Positions 53,858-64,000 of a stretch of 64,000 bases of DNA are shown piece after piece. This stretch comes from Sycon ciliatum. Its lineage: Eukaryota; Porifera; Calcarea; Leucosolenida; Sycettidae. The notes below the pieces were generated by a model that ran no database searches, had not been told where the DNA came from, and was given only the letters and a program-made list of their open reading frames with translations. The translations under genes and the position numbers were made by a program. The stretch covers positions 41,065,924 to 41,129,923 of the forward strand of contig NC_088644.1 of assembly GCF_964019385.1 (NCBI RefSeq). The letters run 5' to 3'. Positions within the stretch are counted from its first letter, which is position 1. Each line of letters opens with the position of its first letter.

Positions 53858-55126
53858 GTATGCCGCTTGGGTTATTATTGTTAGCATGAGTGCATAACAT
53901 CACAGAGTATAGAGCTTTTAAAGCCCTGTGTGTATCTGTCGGCTAAGAAAAGGAATATATGGTTGAGAGTTGAGAGTAACTGTCCACCACCGTAACTAGA
54001 TAATTATCGCTCAACATTTGAGTTTAAATATTGGACCTGAAGGGGTTGGCGAATTCTGCTCGGGATACTGGCAAACATTATTTTCATCTTAGTCAATCTG
54101 ATATTATTTCAATTTATTTGCTCTCAAAAGACCATTATTCTGCTTCTCTTTTACTCTATGATGTATCCAAAAATGTATCCATATGTCATGTGATGAACAC
54201 AAGAAACTAGGGTAAAACAGACAAATGCTAGTGACGCAGCCAGCGTAGGCTGCGTTTACAATTACACGACCACGCAGGCACGCACGGCGTCCCGTTTTCC
54301 GTTTTCGATCCTGTATTTCTTCATAGACTCCTTTCCGTTTTGGTGCCTTCGTACGGTTACAGCTGATCCGAGCCTGATCTTCATTTTTATCGTTCATATG
54401 TATCGTGTTCGCGCTTCTATAGTAAGTTGCGGCCACTTGAAAGTACGAAGAACACAATTTTACAAACTCAGAAGCTCCATAAAGCATCACCGCAAAGTGA
54501 ATTTTATCCCCGGATCTCAAAGCAAAATATGCAGACTTTGAGAGCATAATGCGAGCTATCATGGAAGAATATGATTTCGCGAGCATAATCCGAAGGAGCC
54601 TACACCTCGTGAGCCTGTTGCTGGAGCACGTCTGGATGTTGAACATCTGGTTTAGTTCGTGGACTCTACCGCATGACTTGTGCCCTACTGGTTTCCATAT
54701 CTTCAATTCTAAAATTCCTTGGCTCACCATCTGAGTTCGAACTATAATCATACTGAGCAATAAAACAGGACTACTCCTGAAGTAGTTTATTCGAAGTAAA
54801 CAATTAAAAGCCCAGTGATATACCACCATGCTCAATTATATACTCAAGTAATAAATTATTTTTCTCGTGTCAGCAAAATTGCTGCTGAATGTAGAAAGGG
54901 AATCTAGGGATGTCAGCCTTGGTGGAAGGCAGCTCCATAGCTTAGCGATTGTATGCAGAAAGAGAGAAGAAGAGACGCGACAATGAGAATTGAAACAGTT
55001 TGTTTGCGCGGTGTGCCCTGGAAGAGATTAAGGACTATAGCCAGTGTGTATTACCACGTCACCTGGGTTTATTCCTCAAAAACTTCAATAATGAGTCCCT
55101 CCCGCTGTTTTCCTTTACCTCTGCAG

Positions 55127-55432
55127 GAGCTGGTGTAACCACCTGGACCAAGAAGTGCTATTCTTCCGCTGACACCTTCCAGATTGATTGCGGAACCCAG
55201 AACTCCGCGTGCAAGACGGATAGCGCGTCCAGACACACATACTGCAGGAAATGCTGCACTGGAAGTGACTGCAAGGACGCCACTCCACCCAGTGCCGTAT
55301 CCTATCTACAATCTCGGAAGACATGCCAAGTGACCACGGGCACATGTACTGGCAGCACCTACAACTGCAAAGAGAGAACAGAGTTGTGCGATTCCTACTG
55401 CCTGTCAGGGTCCAATTATGTCGGGGTTGATG
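55127..55432 (+). CDS. Ly-6/uPAR-like gene, exon 6 (copy of exon 4)
   Basis: 102 codons, peptide identical to exon 4, including the CK in place of CN at the end of domain 5. Second half of domain 5 and first half of domain 6. Donor G|GTAAGC, followed 15 bp later by the second LINE copy. Confidence 0.75.
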
Positions 55433-55447
55433 GTAAGCCGTTTGGGT

Positions 55448-58336
55448 TATTTATTTATTTATTTTTATTTATTTCACCTTCCCGTGGCCAGAGAATATAG
55501 GCCAATATGGAGGGAGGGGGCGGTAGCCAACCATGGCAGTAAACAAAAACAAAGCAAAAATAAATAAATATTACACATTACTGGAGGCAAAGAGAAACAA
55601 ATGTGGATGAAGAACTAGCAGTTATTAGAACACGAGCTTCATGTTGGCCTTGAAATCCTTTAGCGTACAAGACGATTTTACTGATAGAGGCAGGGCCAGC
55701 CAGAGAGAATAAGCAGCAAAAAACGGAGATCTGGTATAAGCTGAGGTTCGGGCTTTAGGTAAAGTGCAGGGATTGCGCGTAGGACGAGTGGGAAGAAACC
55801 AGTTATATTTACGCAAGTGTGGCCGGGCTTTGTCAAGACGAATAGAATGAACAACAATACACAGTTTTCGATCCGCTTGACTAGAGATAGGGAAGGTGTT
55901 AAACATATCATACAGCTCGGCAGAAGGAAAGTATGATGGTTTGCGGAAAAGGACTTTGAGTATCCTCTTATTGTGGACTTCCAGGGTACTCATTAACGAT
56001 TTACTAAGTAGGGATGACCAGGCGGTTGAGCAATAGAGAAAAATGGGGAGAATATAGCAATGATAAAAAAGGCGAATGCATTCAAGCGGTAGGTGGGAGC
56101 AGTGAGACACGAGGTAGCCAACAGCTTTACTGACTTTGCTACAGATATAGTCGACATGTCTACTAAACGATAAGTCTGAGTCAATGACCAAACCAAGATG
56201 TTTGTGTTGTTTTACCACTGTGAGGTCTGTGAGGGATCCGGGAAGAGTGAATGCATAGGTTGGCTCTGAGTTCGGCAGGAATAATATCTCAGTCTTGGCG
56301 ATATTAGGTCTTAGTCTCCAGGTAGTCATCCACTGATGGACTTCGTTGATACCGCGCTGGAGACTGTCTCGCAGCCTGTCTAGACACTCATTGAACCGGA
56401 GCAGTGCAGTATCGTCAGCAAATAAGGACACACCTTCAACATGACTAGGAAGATCATTTATATACACTAGGAAAAGGAGGGGCCCTAGGATGGATCCCTG
56501 GGGCACTCCGGACAGAACAGGTGAAGCATCTGAGAGACTTCCACCTACAAAGACAACTTGCGTTCTGTCGGATAGGTAGTCTGTAATCCACTCCAGCGCT
56601 GAGTCACACACACCGAAAACTTTGGAAAGTTTAGCAAGTAATGCACGGTGCCACACGGTGTCGAAAGCATTCTCGAGGTCGAAAAAGCACATGGCAACTT
56701 TCCGCCCCATATGACGATGGTCGGCAATGTTTTGGATCAGCTTGGTGAGCTGTAGAGCGGTCGAGTCACCACGACGAAACCCAGATTGCGCGGGATCCAG
56801 AGCAGGAGAAATATGATTATACAATTGATTGAAGAAGAGCCGTTCGCAAAGTTTGGAAATACAGGACAGGAGGGAAATTGGGCGATAGTTACTAGCTTGA
56901 GATTTGCTGCCTTTGCACTTGTAAATAGGCACAATTTTAGCCAGTTTCCAGTCAGTAGGGAACTTGCCTGTGGTAAAGGAGAGGTTAAATAGGCGGCTAA
57001 GTGGAAAAGAAATCGCAGGAGCTAGCTTCTTTATCATATTGTTCGTGATACCGTCTAGCCCTGGCGCTTTCCCAGATTTCAGGTTTGAGATGGCTTTACG
57101 AACATCTGCTGTAGTGATATGAACGCGGGTGAATTGGCGAGTAAGACGAGTGTCATATTGGAGAGGGGGTATTACTAAACGTGGGTCATCAGGCACCGCG
57201 ACAGAGGTAAACTGCTTGTTGAGGATGGTTGCTGTCGGACACCAGCAGCCCATCAGGGCTTGCAATGTCAGGGATGCCAGGTTTTACTTTGTGCGATCGC
57301 TGACTGCGGACAAACTGGTGAAGCGTAGTGCTGCCTGAGGTAAGTGTTGTTTTGATTGAACGAATGTACTGGCGGTGGCACCAGCGGGAGAGATGTCTCA
57401 CCTGGTTCCGCTGTGCCTTATATACTGATAGGTTGTAGTCCGTAGGGAATTTCTTGGAGAGGCTGAATAGGTCACGCTTCAACTTGATAGCCTTGCGTAG
57501 TTCAGTGGAAACCCATGGATGATATTTGCGTGTAGACCCTGGGGTTGAGGGAGTTCGATTTGGTTTGCGGGAGCTATGAAGGGGAACATACTTGGACAGC
57601 ACAGTCTGCAGGACACTGTGCAGGTTACTAGGTGCACTGTCCACGTCTGAGGATATTAATGAGTTCCAAGGTACTGAGTCTAAGTCTGCATTGACCGCCT
57701 CCCACACAGCAGGTGTGACGTGTCGGAGATCGAAAGACATAGAGTTAGGCTCCTGAGCTTGAGACGTTATTTCGCGGGGAGACTGAGGCAGGGGGATGTC
57801 GAACTGGCAGTACACAATGGCATGGTCTGAGGCGCCCAGAGGGCAGTCAGTTTCGACGCAAGACGAGAGATTGGCACGGTTACTAAATACCAAATCCAAG
57901 CAGGCTTGGACACCAGAGGGTGACGTGTATGTACATGTGTTGACGAGTTGGTGAAGACCAAATGGACTGAGCGTGCGATACAATCCAGCACCGGCAGTAT
58001 TGGTGGAATCTGTCGAACACCATGACGTGTGTTTGCTGTTAAAATCACCTGTCAAGATAACGTGAGAAGATGAAAGAGGAAGAGTAATGAGTACGTCTTC
58101 GAGAGTCTGGCAGTACCTTGCTATATCTGTTGGCTTAGCAGAAGGTGGACGATAACTGCAGCAGAGGAGGATCGGCTCAGCTGCAGCCGGATACGGCTGG
58201 ATTTGAACCCAAACGGCTTCGCACCCATCGCGAGCTAGATCGGGACGCATGGCAACAGACTTAAACTTATTCTGTCGAACAAGGATAGCGACACCACCAT
58301 AACCTCTTGCACTTGTCCCGGACTTATTCTCTGCAG
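55448..58336 (-). mobile_element. LINE copy in unit 2
   Basis: Duplicate of 42541-45430 at very high identity, with the same truncation and the same insertion point 15 bp after the exon. Confidence 0.85.
55625..57265 (-). pseudogene. LINE reverse transcriptase, unit 2
   Basis: Same 546-codon frame as 42719-44359, with FADD intact and no amino-acid change noticed. The frameshift against the endonuclease frame is also shared. Confidence 0.85.
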
Positions 58337-58352
58337 TTAATATTGTTGGCAT
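57189..58352 (-). pseudogene. LINE endonuclease, unit 2
   Basis: Same as 44283-45446 with three residue changes noticed (L2P, which lies in flank; E122G; and A to V in YNLSVYKAQ). Confidence 0.8.
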
Positions 58353-59699
58353 GAGTGCACAACGTCACAGAGTGTGAAGCGTACCACCCTGTGTGTACCT
58401 ATAGGGGTCTGCAAATTCTGCTCGGGAAAAAATTGCCAAAAATTGTTTATAAGAGCTATGAAGAGTATGAATGGCGGCATTATGCTGCAGACATCACCAC
58501 GCAATATGACAACTAATACTTGGTAGATGTGTAAATGTGTTTGTGTCCAGAATCGATTTCCAGGGGCCGATCATCAGTGGAAACACCGTACTAAAGTGAT
58601 CAGGCCGGCGGTAGGCACGGGCGGATAATGCTAGCATAATAACTAGCATAATGACCCATGTGGGGAAGACCGGCACTGCCCTAGCATAAAGTTTCCAAAT
58701 GTTTACCTTGTCTAGCACAATCGATGTTTGAAACTAGCACTACGTCCAGTCTGTTGGTACGAGTGTAAAAAGTAGCGCTACTTTTAGAGCGCAGAGACCT
58801 TTAGGGTTTTACGTCGGGCCCTAGACGACGGCTACTTTGGCCAACCGGACAACGAAGAAGTTGTGACCAAAGAGAGTGATTTTATTTCTTGCGCATGCGT
58901 ATGTAGAATGACGTAATACTCAGTGAGTCAGGTCGCTACAGTACTCCCCCGCCAGTGGTGAGGTCGGGAGGAGCGAAGCACGATAAACAAGAAACAAAAA
59001 GAGAAGAGAAAGGAAACGCAGCATGTACAAGGCGGAAAGGCAAAAATATAATAATATGATACATATGTACAAGCGAAAACGCTGCGTGTGTGAAATTTGT
59101 TAACATCGTGGCACAAATGCTGAAACAAAAATCAGAAAAGCAGGAAAGAGAGACATGCCCTAGACGACGGCTACTTTGGCCAACCCGACAACGAAGAAGT
59201 TGTGACCAAAGAGAGTGATTTTATTTCTTGCGCATGCGTCTGTAGAATGACGTAATACTCAGTGAGTCAGGTCGCTACAGACCCACAAGGCTGCTCCCTG
59301 CGATGCTGGACCGTAGACGGGCGTAGACCGGGACGCAAGCGTACAAAACGGCTGCAATCGAGTGTGAACAGGAGACGGCGTCGTGCGCCGACTACTTCCG
59401 ATTCGTACTTGGAAATTGTTAGCATTTCGAACACTGCGCTTCCCATGATAACGTCTCTGCTTCGTTCAGGGAATTCAGAATAGGAAGTCTGCTGTACCAC
59501 CCGCTCTTTTCTTTTTACTTTTAAAAGCGATTATTTGTAACATGGAAATTTGTTCGTTGGCTCACCCGCTGAGTTCCTAAAGCTATTATTCATTTTCTGC
59601 TGCCCCCGATTATTTCTTTTATTAGTATTATTATTTTCTTTGCCTTCGCTTTCTTGTTAGTGGGCAACTTGCCCGTTAGAATCTGCGAAGTAAAATAAA

Positions 59700-59955
<256 letters not shown>

Positions 59956-62292
59956 TCATATATGAGTCTATAATACTTCGAAGTAGACTATAATGATTAT
60001 TTTAAAATAGACTATCGTCGTGACGACTGAGGAGTATATACATGTATAGCCTGCTTCAAAACGAGTTTATTCAAACAATACGACATGGAAAGAAGGAATA
60101 ACTATATAACTAAGCTATACAACTGGTTGTTTTAGTGATTCTTACCATGTGACGATGTTCCACTGATGATAAGTTAGTCACGAGAAAACGCTATGGATTT
60201 TTTCATAAATAAATTACTGTTTCATATGAAGTACATGTGCATGGTTATGAGTGCACAATAGACCGATTGCCATTTGTACAGATCCACAAAATCTCGTAGA
60301 ATCCCGTAGATCCATATATAATAGTTGTATTCATTGCTATTGCAGAGGATAAAGGTAAAGATAGAATGTACGTGTGACAAATGTATATGATAAAGATTAG
60401 TTCAGAAAACAAATCATGAACAAGGGGGTGTAGGAACTTAGAAGTTGCGACTTCGGCGGTATTAGTCATGAAGTTGGTTGTTCCAATGAGGAACACACAC
60501 TTCTTGCCGAATTTGACGCTTGACTGACTCACGACTATAATAAATAAACGTTGCATCCGTTGCGTGGCCGATGAGCACCCATTGGCCCACACTCTTCCCC
60601 TGTACACCAGGCTGGGTGTCTGCCCAGTGCTGGAAGGAGGGGAATGCAAGCTCCGACTCCTGACATTTAGAATCCGTTCTGGAATCGTCAGTGAGCTGTT
60701 GTCGTCCCGAATTGTATTGCAAGGCCCGCCGACAGGCATGACCACTCGAGGTCAATTGTGACGCAACCTTCCCCTCCCCCTGGCCCACAGTGCTTCTGGC
60801 GCATGCCGACCGCTTCTAGCCAGCTGCCGACTCTGGAATGGCCTGCCCGACTGTATGAAGTCCATAGTATCTGTCCGTGAATTCAAACGCATGCTACGCG
60901 TATTCTACTTCGGTTAAATGTAATGGCTTTCGTAACCTGCTGATGAGACTCGATAGAATCATGCTACGATGACCCGACTTGTAAATTTGAGATCCATTTT
61001 TTTCTGCTCGTCTTGACCCTGCCTCCCCTCATTGCTACTTCCGTTTTGGTATTTTTATTTTCATTTATTTTCTCTTCATTTCTGACTCTTCTTACTGGTT
61101 GTCATCGCTTTCATAATATTGGGCAGAACTGCCCGTTTGCCATGCGATGTAAAATAAAATAACAACAACAACAACAACAACGACTGCCAGCCGGAGCACA
61201 CAAGGAGTACGTCGCACCATCCACTCCGCAAACCTGCAAGAAAGCACCACTCCCTGCTCAATACACAGTGATTCCGGGAATTCACCCCTCATCGTCCTCT
61301 CCAACTTGTCCCGCCTGCCAGGGCGCACACCTACTCGCGTGCCACTTTCCTCTTTGTTACCGCTGCCACCTGGAATTCTCTCCCCACTGACATTAGAACC
61401 ACCCAAAATAGTCATTGCTTTGTGTCTCGTGTCCGTACCATCTTTGCCAACACCCGCTTCGAACCCGCTGGTTTCATTCCTTCTAGAGTTTCTATAACAT
61501 AGTAACGAATGTTATGGCTGATTTCTACAGTACGCATTTGTTATAACCCTTCCTCTTCTCAATCTATAATTATAATTTTGCAGATATATTCCCAGTAAGC
61601 CATGAACGGAGACCCCCTCGACTTAGGCCTCGGCCTTTGGGGAATCCATGAATAAACAAATAAATCAGTTGAGCTTGAGTAGGCTGGGGAAGATTGTGCC
61701 TGAAAAGCACCACTTTTATACTGCTCTCCAGGCCAAACCATCACTAGGGATACAAACTTACAGAGACGCTTTGTTTCCAGCGCGACAAACACCTCGTGAA
61801 GCCCCACGTAGCAGCGTGAGTCAGAGTCGCTCATGGAGTTGTGCTAAACAGACGTTGAGAGCCAGTAGCTATTCACAACGCTGTCACGTCCAACAACTAG
61901 TCGCACGTCCGCGTTAGGGACAACAACACGAACTTAGAAGTTGCGACTTCAGCAGTATTATTAGTCAAGATGGTGTAGACACACCAAATAACCTAAGTGC
62001 AACAACATGCTCCTTTTGCTTACACAGATCAAGCTTGTGCGTGCACTGCGAATACAAACAGCTTCAAGAACCTTCAACTAACAGATCAAGCTTGTGCGTG
62101 CACTGCGAATGCAAACAGCTTCAAGAACCTTCAACTAACTACTTCCCCAGTTTGCACGAATTGGATGGGTCACGTTTTTTTTCGAAATAAGGTGTGGTCC
62201 AGCCATGGCCTGACCGGCCGGACTGGATCATGGATGCCGGGGATGCTACAGCTCTGTTCTGTGACTTTTCTGCCGCCTCCCGTCCTCTGCAG

Positions 62293-62567
62293 GTGCCGGT
62301 ACTGGTGAGAGGACCTGGATCAAGAAGTGCTATACATCAGCTGACACAGCCCAGATCAACTGCGGAACCCAGAACTCCACTTGCCAGACGCAGGAGACAT
62401 CCAATGGGACTGTAGGCTACTGCTGGAAATGCTGTACTGGCGATGACTGCAACTCAGGCACTCCACCCATCCCACCTATGGAGAGCTCCAAGGCTTCCAC
62501 CCTGCAAATTGTCAGCCCAATCACCATATTCCTACTCATTGTGCACATCTTCTATTTCACTAAATAG
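62293..62567 (+). CDS. Ly-6/uPAR-like gene, exon 7 (terminal exon)
   Basis: Acceptor CCTCTGCAG; 90 residues and TAG. Second half of domain 6 (WIKKCYTSAD, INCGTQNSTCQT, YCWKCCTGDDCN), a Pro-rich linker (SGTPPIPPMESSKAS), then a hydrophobic C-terminus (LQIVSPITIFLLIVHIFYF) and TK. A small-residue stretch before a terminal hydrophobic tail is what a GPI-attachment signal looks like; a single-pass anchor is the alternative. NST and NGT are possible glycosylation sites. Confidence 0.82.
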
Positions 62568-62599
62568 ACCTTATTATATCGAAGAGTTCAGGTGTGGAG

Positions 62600-62631
<32 letters not shown>

Positions 62632-62648
62632 TGCGTTGCCGAAAAAAT

Positions 62649-62654
62649 AATAAA
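62649..62654 (+). promoter_or_regulatory. Polyadenylation signal of the Ly-6 gene
   Basis: AATAAA, 82 bp after the stop codon, following an (ATC)n run at 62602-62628. No competing signal lies between. Confidence 0.6.
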
Positions 62655-62678
62655 AGTAAAATTTTAAAAATAATAATA

Positions 62679-63049
62679 AGGCCAAACTAAAGAAGGTGTG
62701 TGGTTCGACTCACCCGACCGACCGTACAATTTCAGCCCAACCGTAACTTTTTTTCGGCGGGCTGTCGTGTGACTGACGTACGTGGACTGAACACGTCCAC
62801 GTCTACGTGCTGTGCGGCGTGAGTCTGCGGACGCAGGCGGCTCCTTTTGGACTTGACTTGTAGTTGTACTGCAGTGCAGTGCAGTGAGTGGTACGACTGC
62901 TGCCTTGTGCTGGTAGTAGAGTCTACTCGATACGCGTATACAGTGTATTTACATGTACTAAAAAATATATTAAAAAAAAAAATCTGCCCGCCCGCCCGTA
63001 AAAAAAATGTCCATGTTAGTCGAACCACACACCTTTTTTAGTTTGGCCT
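62679..63049. mobile_element. Inverted-repeat element, AGGCCAAA family
   Basis: Left end AGGCCAAACTAAAGAAGGTG, right end its near-perfect reverse complement (AGTCGAACCACACACC, then TTTTTTAGTTTGGCCT), an inverted repeat of about 31 bp. It starts 25 bp after the AATAAA of the Ly-6 gene. Non-coding. Related by its termini to 4029-4553. Confidence 0.78.
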
Positions 63050-63281
63050 AAACGGCATTATGCAGCTGTGTAAGCAGTAGATGCACAGTGCGACTGCCAG
63101 GCATCTCTGTCAGATGCCAACTGGCAATTCTCATGCAGAGACATACCAGACCAGGTGTGGAGTACTGTTTCGTAAAAGCTCAGACGACATTAGTTGTGTT
63201 CCCTTCCTAAGTTTCAGGCATCTACATTATGTAATGTATTTGAATTATTACCATGTCTCCCGTCTTGGTGTCGTCTTTAAG

Positions 63282-63775
63282 CCTTGACGGATTATGCTAC
63301 TTCAAGAAGTAATATTTTCGTGAAATTATGCTTTTCGCATTGCTGAAAAATTGCAGAATTATACTATTTTTATGCTGAAAGTTATCATATTATGCCGCAT
63401 TATGCTCACATATGCTGCTAATGTATATTATGGTTCTGTGCAAAATAACAGGGGATAACAGGGGATTTTTTTATAGGGCGTTGTACTGTAGTAGCAAAAG
63501 CTCAACGGGGTCAACGCACCGTCCGACCTACAATTGTAGCTACGACCATCACTGATTGTAATGGACTGAACATGTTATCAAGGGAGTCGTAAACCTACGA
63601 TTTCCTGGTGTATCTACTTGTACTTGTAGAACATGTACAACTCTATGGAATTTGGTGCGAACAGGCGGATTATTCCATTATTTATGCGATTCGTATGCGA
63701 TTTGCCTCGAATTATGCGATTATTCGATTTTGGTAGGAATTATGCGAAAAATTATGCTAGCATAATCCGTCAAGG
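63282..63775. mobile_element. GCATAAT foldback element
   Basis: Ends CCTTGACGGATTATGCTA and TAGCATAATCCGTCAAGG, an 18-bp perfect inverted repeat. The interior is rich in TTATGC words and has a duplicated ACAGGGGAT. Same family as 24021-24361. No clear target duplication. Confidence 0.75.
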
Positions 63776-63899
63776 TCTAGTTGTCTTGCGGCTAGCTTGC
63801 ACACTGTACGAAGTTCTCGGATAGTTGGTAATTTTAAAATAGCAATAAGGAGAACAAATTCTGCTGTCATCGCCACACTGCAATGAAGTCATGAAAGTT

Positions 63900-63937
63900 T
63901 TCCAAAATCGATTTTCCTGTCACATTCATCAGTGGAA
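63900..63937 (-). ncRNA. Hammerhead-like motif (AATCGATT family)
   Basis: On the minus strand: stem I TTCCA/TGGAA (5 bp), CTGATGA, stem II region ATGTGACAG (TG/CA behind an A-G pair), GAA, palindromic AATCGATT, T17. Core complete. No PLE frame is seen in the bases remaining before the window edge. Confidence 0.6.
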
Positions 63938-64000
63938 TGTCGTGACTGAAGAGTATCCGTGCTGAACAATGATTTTAAATATACACTCCATAATGTATTT

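Overview
This is nuclear DNA from a multicellular animal, most likely a non-bilaterian or other marine invertebrate; I cannot name the species. The evidence is intron-containing genes with GT/AG borders, a cytosolic H-type ferritin, a CLN8 homologue with an ER-retrieval tail, a BEL/Pao LTR retrotransposon, LINEs, Penelope-like element (PLE) debris, many small inverted-repeat transposons and long microsatellites. Genes are sparse and most of the sequence is transposon-derived.

Host genes. (1) Ferritin, minus strand, 3065-3571. (2) CLN8-like TLC-domain protein, minus strand, 10802-11602. (3) A secreted, probably GPI-anchored Ly-6/uPAR-like (three-finger) gene on the plus strand. I assemble it from seven exons: 17560-17731, 24914-25225, 40642-40944, 42220-42525, 53555-53857, 55127-55432 and 62293-62567. 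All introns are phase 1 and every exon joins in frame, giving 658 residues with six cysteine-rich domains, a signal peptide and a hydrophobic C-terminus. A second copy of the first exon, with a TATA box, lies at 2598-2769.

Region by region. 1-17 kb: small inverted-repeat elements, a (CT)n tract, ferritin, CLN8 and much unassigned DNA. 17.5-25.5 kb: Ly-6 exons 1 and 2, a minisatellite, a retroelement endonuclease fragment, and several PLE-type pieces with hammerhead-ribozyme-like motifs. 26.3-28.8 kb: a second copy of the element at 6.2-8.0 kb. 29-30.7 kb: a large PLE palindrome. 30.1-62.0 kb: a tandem segmental duplication. Unit 1 is 30080-49013 and unit 2 is 49012-61973. Each unit carries two Ly-6 exons and one LINE. 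Unit 1 also contains a 6.04-kb BEL/Pao composite with three LTRs and a cluster of tRNA-like repeats; unit 2 has the matching empty sites and one extra PLE insertion. 62-64 kb: the last Ly-6 exon, its polyadenylation signal and two inverted-repeat elements.

How it fits together. The Ly-6 gene grew by duplication of phase-1 exons. An old local duplication made exons 3 and 4. A LINE then landed 15 bp inside the intron after exon 4. Later the whole segment was duplicated through a 2-bp microhomology junction, raising the domain count from four to six. PLE-like C-terminal reading frames are repeatedly followed, about 150-220 bp downstream, by hammerhead cores whose stem I covaries between copies. 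The near-identity of the two units means an assembly (haplotype) artefact must be excluded.
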